Of a DNA stretch of 64,000 nucleotides, positions 1 to 11,559 are shown one piece after another. The translations under genes and the position numbers were made by a program. The notes beneath the pieces are model-generated. The model saw nothing but the letters and a program-made list of their open reading frames with translations. It did no database searches and was not told where the DNA came from. Positions within the stretch are counted from its first letter, which is position 1. Every line of letters starts with the position of its first letter. Source of the stretch: Tubiluchus corallicola (lineage: Eukaryota > Priapulida > Priapulimorpha > Priapulimorphida > Tubiluchidae); assembly GCA_030141605.1 (NCBI GenBank), contig JAQGDQ010000012.1, forward strand, positions 1,010,359 through 1,074,358, read 5' to 3'.

Positions 1-133
1 CTCAACAGTTATGTGATTATAAATGAATATGACTTTGATTATGTATGTGACAAATTACCCTTAGCATATCATTAATTTTATTTGTTTGACTGTATACTAA
101 TCTATACAGTAATAAACTAGCTTGCTTACATAC

Positions 134-3100
134 CGCAACATTTCTGATCTGTGGCCCAGCAAACCAGTTCAAGATGTCCAATGCCGCTTTAAATAACTTC
201 ACTTTATCAGCTGAAAAATAACATAGAATTAACTGCACAGCTAAAACATGATGCAGTAGTCAAACTACAAAGCAGACTAAAACAGAAGCAAAATCGTTAT
301 CGAGTTTCTTAGGACGATTCGACACAGCGCAAGCAAGTAGCCAGCACTCAGTGGCAAGGTCTGTTCATTATTTTGATGACTGTGACAGGACTGGAACTTG
401 TCTCATTTTCTATGAAGTTCTCTAAGATGAAATACTGAAATTGCAGAAGTGTCTTTGCAACAAGTAAATGTATATCCATCATTAACAATACAAAAAGTAA
501 TATGGCAAATGAAACCATCCAGAAGCAACTTTTCAGAACATTCATTTACAAATCAAGCACAGTGTTGTTTAACTCAGGCTCTAAGCCATTCCCCTCAGCT
601 GTGTTAAGTGCAAACACATAAAAATACCAGAGTAATATTCTACAGCAGAATTAAGAACAGTTTCCAACGTTGTCATTGTAACAGCAGCACCAATATTTAC
701 TCCAGAATCTGTCCATTCAATCTTTTGTAATTCCAATAGATGCCCAATTGATATAACAGCTAATGGAGTGGATAAACTTCTTATATAAAATCCTGCAAAA
801 ACAAACAGCCAGAACAGTAAGCAACATTAAAATGAAAACAGAAACATAAATAATTTCAACTCATTATTTCGGACTAAAATATGTTCCTATATTTACCAAT
901 ATTGGTACTCCCGGCAATCAACACAGCGTTTGAACTGTTTCTCTTTATTTTAACAGCTTCGCTCAAATTTGCAGGCTGATACCAGGTCAAGAGATTGCCT
1001 TGAAATAAAAGTGTTTCACATTCTGAAGGTCGTAGCTGAAACAAATAAAGCAAACACTGTGTTTCGTAAAAAACAGAATAATTTATCAAGAGTAATGAAA
1101 CAATAATAACAAATAACAACACCAAATTAACTAATATGTCTTACAAAACAATCTGGAAAGCTATAATTATAATTGAATGGAAAAGAACGGTGCTGAAGGA
1201 TTTTTAATGTTAATCTCAAATGACAGCTTTATCCACACCTACTTCAATACACTATGTGTGAAAAAATGTTAATAAAGAGGTACAGTGGAAAGTTTTAGTG
1301 TGACATCATTGGTAATTCACACTGCACTACAGTGGCCGCCGCTTATTGTGGACACCTCGGGCCAGCAGTGTATGTCCATATTAAGCGGCTGTCCATATTA
1401 AGCGAAGTGACCCATGAAGACCCTTCCCCTTCATTAAAAAAGGCAAAAAACTGTCTGTATCAACTCGTCTCCTGTTTTATTGAAAAAAAGAAGTCAGACG
1501 AGTTTGTTTGGCAGGAAACTTTTCTCTCAACCTTGAACGGAAGGAAGTTATCACAGTTTCGAAGCTCTCAAGGCTACGGCAAACGGCGAACTGACTGATG
1601 CAATGACTCACACAGGCAGCAGAGCGGGAAGCTCTTTTCAATCAAGAATGTTCGCTGTCCATATTAAGCGGCGGTTGTCCATATTAACCGGCGGATTTTA
1701 TTAGGGGAAAATTCCGTCCCTCGCGAGTTGTCCACAATAACCGGCTGTCCACAATAACCGTGTCCATAATAAGCGGCGGCCACTGTACTTTACTATTGCA
1801 GCATGGTAAAATTTTCTGTTTTCTGATCATTCCTGACATTTTAAAAGTCACACTTCCAGGTTGCCTTGCACTGCCCAAATGCTTCTGACAAAGAGTGACC
1901 ATTTTTAAACTTTTTGAAGGATAAAATTGTAAAAGTGGACTCCTACGTACGATCGACCGACAAGAACTGGAAACCAAAGGAATTTGACAAAGTTTGTATC
2001 CTGCACCTTATCGATGAATGTTTTAAGTCTGAAAGTCTGAGCAGGTCAAGTATACTGTCTGGTTCAAAAGGAAAAGAAGTGAAACCTACTACTGTTCCTT
2101 TGGCTCAGCAAGACAGACAAAAGAGACCAGTCATATTTTTATTATGTTGAAAAAGTTAGCTTTTCTGGAACACGTTTTCAGAAAAGCGTTGAGTAAGGCT
2201 AGAAATAAACATTTTGCTCAGTTAAATAACAATTTTTCATGTTAAAATGCTTTCTCGAAATTTTAAGAACATCATTGTTGCCTTTCGTACTTGTTTAGAA
2301 AGGTACACCTGCACTTTTATGCAACGGATGCCAGTCTGGTTTACAAATATGCTTTCTCGAAATTTTAAGAACATCATTGTTGCCTTTGGTACTTGTTTAC
2401 AAAATAAACTTCTGTCTTGTCACACAATAACTCTTATAATTTAAAAACGTGGTATTTTGTAAAATTGCTTACAAAACTTGTGACCAAGTTTATTTTGGGG
2501 AAGCCAGTAGAAATTTAAAAATACATATTAGACAGCATAAGGAAGAGATATGCCAACAAAACTCAGAAAGTGTTTGGTTATCCGTGTCAGAGAAATTAAT
2601 CACAGTTTTGATTTCAATCGAGCAGAAACAACTTATATCCATACACAAAAATCACTAAAAGACATTATAGTTGAATATGCCCTAATTATAAAAAAAATCT
2701 AACTTGACTTTAAATCAAAATCAAGGTTTTACTCTACAGAACATTTTGATGTCTAAAAATCATTAATGATCAATTACATTTTGTTTTTTCTCAATGATTA
2801 TTGTATCCGTACATACACGTAGTTTTGTCATTTTGTCATGTTTTTGTTTTGTTATGAATTTTAAATCTTTATATATTTCCAGAAGTTCACAGAGAGTATG
2901 CAGTAGAAACATTGGATTTTCCAAATAAAAAAATAACAAAATTTACTGAGCCAGGGGTTGTTTATGAAACATATATTGTCAGAAAGAATTTTAAACTTTA
3001 TGCATCTCTCTTGTCTAGAGTAGTGAATCACTAATCGAGACTTCAATTGATGCTACAATTATGTTTAATAAAATAAAGAAAACTCAATCAGAAGCACAAA

Positions 3101-6100
3101 ATTGGCTTTCTTGCTATAGCCAACATCATCTCAGCCTCATTATTGGGCGATACAGCAGACCACGGAAATCCTTTTTCGGTAATATTTTCTAGACACTCAG
3201 TTCTTTGTTGTACCATTTCTGAAGTTTTTTCCCCAATCCTAGTTGGCTATATGCATTTAATGATTTTAATTGGTAAGAGACACAACTTTTATGGTATTAT
3301 CAAAGACATCAAAGACTATACGGAAATGACCCTCCAAATGAATATCACCCACTTGACAGTAATCAAATAACGAAAAAAATTTAAATTTGTATTTTTACTC
3401 TGCGTCTAGTTAATGATTGACTAAGTTAAAAGGTCTACACTGAAATTATTCTTTCACCTTCTCCATTTTCCCCCCTCACCCTCTCTCTCTCTTCCTCTGG
3501 TATTCTTGTTCCTCCCGAATCTATGTCTGGGGAGGCCATGCCCCCCTCCACCATGTCTTTGAAGCAGACCACATATATCACTGACTGAATATAAGGTTTG
3601 AAAAGAAAAGAAAACTGAAATACACAGCTGTTCTTCTGGCTCTGTGGTTAAGTACTAGACATGGATAACCACAAAAATTACAGCCTTTTCCACATTTTTG
3701 AACAAAAGTCATGAGTTGTTCAAGTCCAAATAAAGTGTGCTTGAGAAATTACTGGCTCAAATAAGCTAATCCGGCTTTATCTGAAATATTTTCGTGAGCT
3801 ACAATAGCAATAATAAAACAATCATGATTATTGTAAAAATGCTTGAAAATTGTGCAGTAAGCTCCCAACATAGGCTAATATATATAATTTTCATGAATTT
3901 AGCCAGACAGGTTCAATTATTACCTTTAATTACCGGGCATGCGTTAATCCAAAAGGTTATCAGTTTACTTGTAATATCACAGATTTGATTTGTAGGAGTA
4001 TTCAACACACTATTGTTTATACAGCACAATGGAATACCATAAGTCTTAATTTCCATATAGCTAGAGTTTAATAAGTAAATTGATTGTCTGATTACTTGGT
4101 ATATTACAAGATTATTTTTGGGATCATCTCTAATGTGCTTAGTCTGATGCAACTAGAGAGAAAAACATTTTATTTGTGTTTTACCCTATAAGTGTGTACA
4201 TAATTATATGTGCTAGAGATGCCACTGGGCATGCCAAAGTAATACAATTTATTTTTGCCTGAGTTTCTAAATATGATATGATTATCAGTAAATTTTAACA
4301 CTAATCATATTTCGTCTTTAGTACTGTCTTAAAAGTGAAGTATGCAGAAAAGTAAATATTATGTGTTTTTTAAACGAATTGCTGCTATATTAGGCAGAGT
4401 TATTGCACACTGATGTCTAACCAAAACGGGCTACTGAGTAAACAATTTTTTACCGTGATTATCAACAGTTTGTGCTGCAATTATTTACAAAACCTAGTTT
4501 TTAGAGATAGTACACATGTTTAAAACTTTGTTGGACATAAGTTTGGCGAGTTGCTCAGCTAGATTACTGTCAAAACATGGTACATAAAATCAAAACGGCA
4601 ATACACTACACAACAAAATTTGGCAATAGATTTTCAAAACTTACTTGCAGTTCCGGTGGAAATATTGGTTCCTGAGTTGGATCATATGGTGAGTAATTGA
4701 CTTTAGCCAGACCTGATTCAACCTATACAAAATATTTTTGTCACGTTTAAAAAATTACTTTAAACCAATCAGTACACAAAAAGGTATTGATTTGGAGGAA
4801 GCCACTGATTTTATGGAGTTGACATACAAGAATTGTAAAATTAAAAGACTAAATGAGGCTTTTGTTAATATAACAAGACCATCAATACTGCAAAATGTCT
4901 AGCAAAAGCATAAAACTGTGTTATGAACTGATGAAAACTATGTTAAAATTTTAACAGTTCTATGGTACCCCAACACAGTTTTCAGCAGTAAAGTCTCCAC
5001 AGCAACCAGCCTGGCCAGCTTGGCAACATTGAAATTCTTTTGTAAATGTCTTCAACCCATCGAGAATTGGTCTATAGCCTGTGCATCGACAAAGATTTCC
5101 TTGGAAATTAGCAAGAAACTTTTCCATGGATGGTTGTGGATTGTTTCGCAATAAGGCGTACATTGACATTACAAAACCTGGCGTACAGAATCCACATTGT
5201 GTACCATGAGCTTTTGCTATCCGTTCCTATAAGTAAATTTACCTTTAGACAAAAAATCGATGTTAAAGTGCATAAAGTATACAGTTGCACCAAAATATTA
5301 CAATAAATTGTTAACTAAACAATATGCACTTCAAAAACAGCACCATTGTTTGTTAAACAGAAACTGAAATTCAAACTATTGTTATTGGTGGTGAAATGTC
5401 ATCCTATGAGTTGTTAAAAACAAAGTTTAAACTGAAGGTTTTTAAAACCACTGCCGCCTTCATCAGGTTACATAAAGTTGATCACATAGAATTCCAGAAT
5501 GTCATTTAAACACTATAAAAGCAAAATAAATATATTGCTTCACACAGCAGAATGGAATAGCATTATGCTTGCTAAGGTAGATCAAAAATACATCAATTAC
5601 TACCTATCAATTAGACATTTGTATTCTCACACATTGAAAAGCAATTATTACTGGAATTTGTATTGCAATTGGTTGCAAATGGTTTCAAAAATTTACATTT
5701 CTAGTAATTTTGATCCCTGTGTGAAATTTTTACATTTGCCTTATCTATATTATGGTTTAAATTAACAGCATGGTATATTGCAAACCTACACATACTCATC
5801 AGCATTTAGATTTTTCGTCATGACATTCTATTCAGTGATATAGAAACGTAGTCTCTTCAGTTATTTGCAGAGCTTTGACTTTACTCAAGTCTGATCAAGT
5901 TCATAATCAGGAACTGAAAACTATTTCGGAAGTGTTAAAGCGGAATAATTGTAAAAAGCTCCTTAAGTTGCAAGTTCTCAACCAGAAAATTTAGTGCACG
6001 ATTTTTTTTCCAGTGGGCCATTAAATAAGAAATCCACAACCCAATTAAACAAGCTAAAAATCTATTTTTTTACAAAATACCATTAAGCATTAAGTTTCTC

Positions 6101-7553
6101 GCAGTACCTATCCTCACAGTATTAGCAAAGCAACCTGGGTACCTCGGTTTGTGTATGCTCATGCATAATATTACATCAAACGTTTATGCAAATAATGACC
6201 TTCCTATCTTTTTATAACATCCCATATGTGAGCTTCATTCATTGTATCATTTCACAACAAAGCACTACTTTTTCCTCACTTCATAATTTTTATTATTTAT
6301 CCATTACTTTTTTTATTTTTACAGGACTGGAACAAAACATTTACGCTTATATATAAACAGACATCATTTGAAGCATTAATATCTAATGACAATTATAAAA
6401 TAAACAGTAAAATAAAACTGACTACGTTAAATGTAGGCCTACTCGCAGTATTGTTGTTAGTAAAAACTGTTGCAAACGTGTTGTGTGAAAACGAATAACT
6501 TATGACAGTCTTTGAAGAGCAAAATTTAGGAATATTCAAAAAATGCACTTAATTATTCCTCAGATTTTAAATTGGCAAACCATACTCTTAATTTAGGCCA
6601 CAATATAGTTGTGGCAAATGCAAGATTTTATAAGGGGAACAAAATTACCATAGATGTAAATTTTTGCAGTCAGCTTCAATACCTGTACAATACATATGTT
6701 TAACTGATAGATAGTAAGTGTCTACTGCAGCAATCATTCCGTCATTCCATTTTGTGGTGTGATGTAATTTATTTATATCGTTTTTTCTGTGTTTAGATGA
6801 CATTTTGGAATGCACGGAGTTACTTTTTTATGGCTAGAAATACAAATTAACAATACACAAATTTTAATAACCCTAAAAAATTGCAAAGTAATATAAAGCG
6901 GATGCCAAACTAATTAGTCAAAAGCTTTCAAACTTCTCATCATCAAAACTCTAATGCATAAGATGCTTTTGCAAACGAAAGTATTGCTTGCACTGTATTA
7001 CCTGCACAGGATGCAGAGCAGTTTTAGTACTTCCTATTCCCTCTACGGTAGTCACTGCCTTGCCATGTACTAAACATATTGGAGTAAGACAAGCATTGAT
7101 AGCACAGTGACGAATTCTCTTAGCTGATCCATGTTCGCACCAGGACAACATGACAGTACATGCTCCACAGCCTCCAGTACCACATCCTTCTTTTGTTCCT
7201 CGGAGTTGTACTGAGGTACATATAGGAATACTAACAAAATAGCTATCACTCATTAAATTGCCTACAGATAGTTAAATTTTACAGGAAATATAAGCAAAAA
7301 TTATAAAAACTCCTTCTGCTTCCGAAATAGCTAAGCACTCATCATTCTACTTGCACTCAAATAAGGAAGCGCTTAGTAATGTCAAAACTGGACTACTAAA
7401 TTATGCTAGAATAAAGAACTAGTACTTTAGTGTCATGTGCAAATACTAACGTATTGCACTGAGGCTCCAAACATGCGAGTTTGCAAAGAAGCAGAAGAAC
7501 AAAAGATAAAACCAAAACAGAGCAAAAAAGATGGTAAAAGAAAAGAATTATTC

Positions 7554-7601
<48 letters not shown>

Positions 7602-7651
7602 AGAGGGAGAGTGAGAGACAGAGAGAGAGAGAGACAGAGAGAGAGAGGGGG

Positions 7652-7714
<63 letters not shown>

Positions 7715-9711
7715 AGGAGAGGGAGAGACAGAGAGAGAGGGGGGAGAGAGAGAGAGAGAGAGGGAGAGAGAGAGGGGGGGAGAGAGGGAGAGAGAGGGAG
7801 AGAGAGGGAGAGAGAGAGAGAGAGAGAGATGAAAACTTGGTAACACACTTGGTAAGAGCTTTGACAATAGTGACAATGACGGTGCAGTTTTCACTGTTGA
7901 TGCTACTGTTCTTATTATTATGGCTGTTCTCATTGCCTTGCATCACCAGCGATGGTGCTGATGCTGCCACTCCTTTGTTGGAAACTATGTTATTTTTCAA
8001 GGATACATTTACATCTAAGATAAAAGAGTAAATTTTGAGCTGGATCCACATTGTTATCTTCGATCTACAAATATATCGTTATTACATGCACAATTCTGAC
8101 GTATTAATAATCACCGAATTATTTTTAAACTTCTCACAAATTTCTATTAATTTCTCGGAGATAATTTGGTAAAAAAATAATTAGCAAAAAAGTCTCTGAA
8201 CTATGATATTTGCTACTATGTCATATTTAGTGCATTATTTAGTCATTTAATACAATCCCTGATGCAGTAGCCCAAATTTATATAATACGCTCTCTTAAAC
8301 AAACGATCAGAATTTGATTGAGTAATGGCAATAAAATCTACATATCACACTACGCTGTTGCAGTTTTGAGGCTGCTCAATCGACAGCAAGCTACTAGCAT
8401 TCAAAAGTTTCATTGCCTGAAGCTTAGATTTCCCTTAGCTTGCCCTACGCAGGATTTGCCACAACTATGACATGAAAACTTATACATTACGGTCTAGGGC
8501 AGACAAGATATCTTTCTCAAGATGTCTTGAAGACGCAAATACAAACCACCATTATTTACAAAAATAATACATAATGGTAAATTTCTTGGGTCATTTACAA
8601 TGTGACAAATAAGGAAATCTGACGTACGTAAGAATAGATATTATAACAAGGATGCTGATATACATGATCTTGAAAATTTGTTGACTATATTGCAAGAAGT
8701 AGGCCATCTGATAAAAATTTTCAGAAGAAGGAAGAAGTTTATGGTTTTATCAAATCTGTCAAAAATTTGGATATACACGTGCTATTGGTCCTGCCAATGT
8801 AATTCATAACTTTTTCTGCCATAGTTGTAGCAATTCTTACATACGGCAGACTAAAAGAAATTTAAGCTGTCATGCAAGGGAACATTTAAATACTAATAGC
8901 TTGCTGTCGATTGAACAACGTAAAAACTGCAACAGTTTAATGTGATATGAAGATTTTATTGTCACCGACGCTACTCAATCAAAATTTCATCGTTTGATTA
9001 AGGAAGCATAATATATACATTCTATAAGCTAACTTTAAATAGTAAAATTGAGGGTTTTAAATATAGTATAATTTCATAATGGGTGATTTTCTAATTTAAA
9101 TCATTCTAATTTTTAAAATGGTATGCACATGGACAGAAACGTTATCTTTATATTTTATTACATGTATACGGTTTTGTTTTGCCATTTTTTATTCAAGAAT
9201 GCTCTACAGTACACTGTCCTGACAAAAACTATACTTCCGGCACCGGGTATAAACCAGCCTAGTCTAAAATAATAATAAATAGATTCTCTGACAGGTGAGG
9301 TGGTTAATTTGGCCTGCTACATCGGCTAAAACATAATATCTATTCAAGATGCTTGCATTTTTTAATGTCGATGACAAAAATCTATAAGTTTGAAAATAGT
9401 TTTGTTACTGTTAAGCATAATTTAGGGGATTACTGTACCGTAATCACCTTCATTTAATTAGTGACATGATGTAAAAACCTGATCAAGGGGAGCATAGGAA
9501 AGCAGTCTAAAATGAAAGTAGTCTAAAGTTTAGTCTAAAAATCAGGATAATCTTGGAAAAATGAGACATCTGGCAGTCCTAACTGGAACCAATAAATATT
9601 TCAGCTTTGCAATGTTAGAGATGCCCACTCAACCTTGAAAAACTTAATTCAAGAACTTACCTTCTGCCCATTCACATAAAAGAGTAAGGTGCTAGTGCGG
9701 ATAGTGTCCAT
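134..9711 (-). CDS. XDH/AOX-family molybdo-flavoenzyme, gene A (5' part, 8 exons)
   Basis: Exons, read on the minus strand: 9711-9661, 8064-8007, 7210-7002, 5226-4969, 4722-4645, 1035-897, 792-628, 210-134 (51, 58, 209, 258, 78, 139, 165, 77 nt). All have GT donors and AG acceptors, phases match, and the frame is open for 345 codons. The start [17 protein letters not shown] is followed by the plant-ferredoxin [2Fe-2S] domain (motif [13 protein letters not shown]; Cys 46, 51, 54, 77), the second [2Fe-2S] domain (QCGFCTPG and [11 protein letters not shown]; Cys 117, 120, 152, 154), a Cys-rich linker, the XDH-type linker [12 protein letters not shown], and the start of the FAD domain ([12 protein letters not shown] at the end of exon 8). 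The family oxidises purines, aldehydes or N-heterocycles in the cytosol. The rest of the FAD domain and the Mo domain lie beyond the left edge. No break is seen, so the copy is probably functional. It is divergent from gene B and closest to it in exons 6-8. Confidence 0.9.
1330..1785. mobile_element. Tigger/pogo-like MITE (456 bp) in gene A intron 5
   Basis: The ends are inverted: CAGTGGCCGCCGCTTATTGT on the left, and on the right the reverse complement starts CAGTGGCCGCCGCTTATTAT. A TA lies on each side (1328-1329 and 1786-1787), the target duplication of the Tc1/mariner/pogo superfamily. The interior holds at least seven copies of a short unit close to GTCCATATTAAGCGG (near 1374, 1390, 1657, 1676, 1727, 1744 and 1761), arranged at both ends. 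No transposase is encoded. Confidence 0.85.
2246..2700 (+). pseudogene. Decayed Penelope-like element, GIY-YIG endonuclease part
   Basis: The frame from about 2440 reads [19 protein letters not shown] then [15 protein letters not shown], the CxxxYxGET-R-L--R--EH pattern of GIY-YIG domains in Penelope-like retroelements (the YIG is YFG here). After a frameshift near 2560 another frame gives [15 protein letters not shown] and a [10 protein letters not shown]-like end, the usual H-x-F-D and E-A-I part of the domain. A 55-bp segment at 2247-2301 recurs at 2349-2403. No reverse transcriptase is visible. Lies antisense in gene A intron 5. Confidence 0.6.
2247..2403. repeat. Direct duplication, about 55 bp at 102-bp spacing
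   Basis: GCTTTCTCGAAATTTTAAGA and the following ~35 bases occur at 2249 and again at 2351 with only a few differences. It belongs to the Penelope-like relic. Confidence 0.8.
3868..4335 (+). repeat. Dispersed repeat, copy 1 (gene A intron 5)
   Basis: About 465 bp that align by eye, in the same plus-strand orientation, with 45120-45635. Shared anchors include TTTGATTTGT, GAGTATTC then CACACTA, TTTCAAGATTATTTTTGG (TTACAAGATTATTTTTGG here) and GATATGATTATCAG. It codes for nothing recognisable and is probably an old transposon of unknown class. Confidence 0.6.
5227..7001 (-). other. Gene A intron 3, no recognised content
   Basis: AT-rich sequence of 1775 bp between exons 3 and 4. No coding frame, microsatellite or terminal inverted repeat was noticed. 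Confidence 0.6.
7556..7831. repeat. (GA)n/(CT)n microsatellite, about 275 bp, gene A intron 2
   Basis: Nearly pure GA dinucleotide with G-run interruptions. On the coding strand of gene A it is CT-rich and sits between exons 2 and 3, the intron that carries a CT run in gene B. Open frames of Ser/Leu or Arg/Glu across it are artefacts. Confidence 0.97.
8280..9015. repeat. Inverted pair of Penelope-like (GIY-YIG) relics in gene A intron 1
   Basis: The right arm (about 8760-9015, plus) reads [20 protein letters not shown] then REHLN, and further on [11 protein letters not shown]. This is a GIY-YIG endonuclease pattern (YIR for YIG). The left arm (about 8280-8520) is its inverted homologue; in reverse complement it reads [19 protein letters not shown]. 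Shared DNA includes TAGCTTGCTGTCGATTGA near 8897 and its complement near 8376. The two arms are diverged and carry stops. Confidence 0.65.
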
Positions 9712-9952
9712 CACAGTCTTTGCCTTACCTGATCTTGAAAAAAGACAAATCTTTAATAAATCTCACAACTGTAGTCCAAAATACACATTTATAACAAAGG
9801 ATGCACGATGCTGGACAACCAATCTCATTGATGAGGCAACCAAACTTGACAGGCGTATTCAAGTCTGACTGCAAACGGTTGATCAAGAATGCTCTAATCC
9901 ACTCCAAGCAGCGTCCCTTAGTGCCACAAAGATTTAGTCGGGCAACATCAGC

Positions 9953-10908
9953 CAGTGGCGTAACAACTAGGCTGGGGCCCTTGGACAAATTGAATGAAAG
10001 GCCCCATATCGACCCAATTCCGGAACAGATGCTGCCATATGGAAACTCACTAAAAGTTTAAAAATATCCAACACAGAGCTCTGTGATTCGAGCTCACCTT
10101 TGAATTCACATCTGAATGAGCATATCTCAGAGGAAAAGTCAACCCCTACATCACTCTTGTAAGTTTCTTGCAGTTTATTCACAGCTAGCTCAAACTCTGA
10201 ATCTCCAAAGGTTTGCAGATAGAAGGAAGCTGAACACATCACATACAAGTCGTTGCCCATGGAAACTGTGATAGAGCTGTATCAATGATGGGAAAGAATG
10301 TGTGAACTTGGAATGCTGCTTCAGGATCTTGAAGTCAGAATATGAAAATATAATTTAATACAAAATTACTCATTTTATTACTTATAAAATCAGAAATCCA
10401 GAGCATAACAGCCAGCTTTTTTATTTTAGTAAAGTGAAGTCAGAATTTACTCTAGAGTTCTTTCAAATAAAATTGTCCTACAATGGCAAAGCGAAACCTT
10501 CTTAACTATCATCTAATCCCAAGATTCGTGAATGGCAAACCATTAAGAATCGCAACCCTGTAGAATCGAAGTCAGCTCTCTGTTGGTTGCCAGAATTATT
10601 AGGCGTTTTTGTACCAAATTAATGTTTGTAAGGTGCATTTGTTAGGCTTGGGGCCCCTAGACCTTGGAGGGGCCCCAGTCCAGATCCCTAGATCCAGGGG
10701 AAAGTCCCTGAGAGTGGCAACTGGCAACCCTTCGGAATGGAAGTCAGTTCCCAGTTGGTTGCCAAAATTAGTAGGCAATTTAATGCCAAATAAATACGCA
10801 TTTTCCTGTCTGTAAATTTGAATGTTTTTAGAGTCAGGCTTGGGGGCCCCTAGACCTCCGGAGCCCCTGGCATTTGTCCAGCCTTGTCCAATGGGCGTTA
10901 CACCGCTG
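9953..10908 (-). mobile_element. hAT-family DNA transposon relic (956 bp) nested in the LINE
   Basis: The left end is CAGTGGCGTAACAACTAGGC; the reverse complement of the right end starts CAGCGGTGTAACGCCC. Flanks ACATCAGC (9945-9952) and ACAACAGC (10909-10916) form an 8-bp target duplication with one mismatch, typical of hAT. Minus-strand 10260-9990 encodes a C-terminal-like hAT transposase piece (EICSFRCEFKGELE then SSVLDIFKLLVSFHMAASVP). Joining the flanks places adjacent LINE reverse transcriptase blocks side by side, which confirms the insertion. Confidence 0.75.
10552..10856. repeat. Diverged tandem duplication inside the hAT element
   Basis: Unit 1 at 10552-10664 and unit 2 at 10724-10856 share GCAACCCT, GAAGTCAG, GTTGGTTGCCA, AATTA-TAGGC and GGCTTGGGGCCCCTAGACC (one extra G in unit 2). 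The GGGGCCCC-rich blocks also resemble the element's left end. Confidence 0.7.
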
Positions 10909-11559
10909 ACAACAGCCTTGCAAAGATGTAAAATTACAGCATCAACAGGCAATCCATTATCTAGATGCTGGGCTAGCTCATTCATCCAGTCTAGGAGTTG
11001 AAGTGTTGCTGATCTTTTACTTCTAAAGCCATATTGTGATGGTGAGATAAGACCATTAGCATGGGCAAAATCCATATATATGTTTTGATTAATGGTTTTG
11101 TCATGATCTTGCAACAAGAAGAAGTCAAGCTGATTGGTCTGAAATTTGCAGAGCTAAGGAACGAACCTTTCTTGTGTATAGGACGTACACTTGATACTGA
11201 CCAATGAGCATCACAGACTCTTGAAATGAATTAGTGAATAGCTGTGAGAGCAGCTCAGTGAGAGCAAAGCAACATTTAGAAAGACCTAAGTTTGAAATAG
11301 CGTCGGGTCCAGGTGAGGAATCGACTTTGAGATTCAGCAAAACATTCGCAATCTTATTTCGTCAACGAGTTCTAGCTCAGCATTCGTATAGGAAACCATA
11401 TTAGACACATGGGAACAAAAAATTTTGTTTGAACGAAATTGGAACAGTTGTAACCAACACGTGTGGTGATAAGCAGCCGCATGTAGATGTGGTGGACAGT
11501 TGTAGCCGTGTAGACACCGTAGGTAGGATCTAAATATAAGTATGTTTGTGTCATGCATG

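Larger units (their letters stand above)
9760..11420 (-). pseudogene. Decayed LINE (non-LTR) reverse transcriptase, split by a hAT element
   Basis: Minus-strand pieces in order: LNLKVDSSPGPDAISNLGL and a LLSQLFTNSFQES-like helix (11340-11200); ANFRPISLTS (about 11145); NGLISPSQYGFRSKRSATLQ, LLDWMN, and AVILHLCKAV (11060-10917); then, beyond the hAT insertion, LCGTKGRCLEWIRAFLINRL (about 9920-9850). These are successive blocks of the reverse transcriptase of Jockey/CR1-like LINEs. Frameshifts separate them, and the catalytic D of the first Asp motif has become H (ILHLC for ILDLC). The relic ends only some tens of bases upstream of the gene A start codon. Confidence 0.75.

Noticed and set aside
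1332-1598. 88-codon frame beginning [16 protein letters not shown]
   Set aside because: It lies wholly inside the TA-flanked MITE and begins in its terminal repeat.
3636-3730. tRNA or tRNA-derived SINE (TGGCTCTGTGG as A box, GTTCAAGTCC as B box)
   Set aside because: The two boxes are about 80 bases apart, and no acceptor stem or cloverleaf can be folded around them.
7433-8051. Long Ser/Leu and Arg/Glu open frames on both strands
   Set aside because: They are translations of the GA/CT microsatellite. The real coding content here is gene A exon 2 at 8007-8064.
134-9711. Gene A as a pseudogene lacking exon 2
   Set aside because: Exon 2 was found at 8064-8007 (minus): [19 protein letters not shown], 58 nt with correct acceptor, donor and phase.
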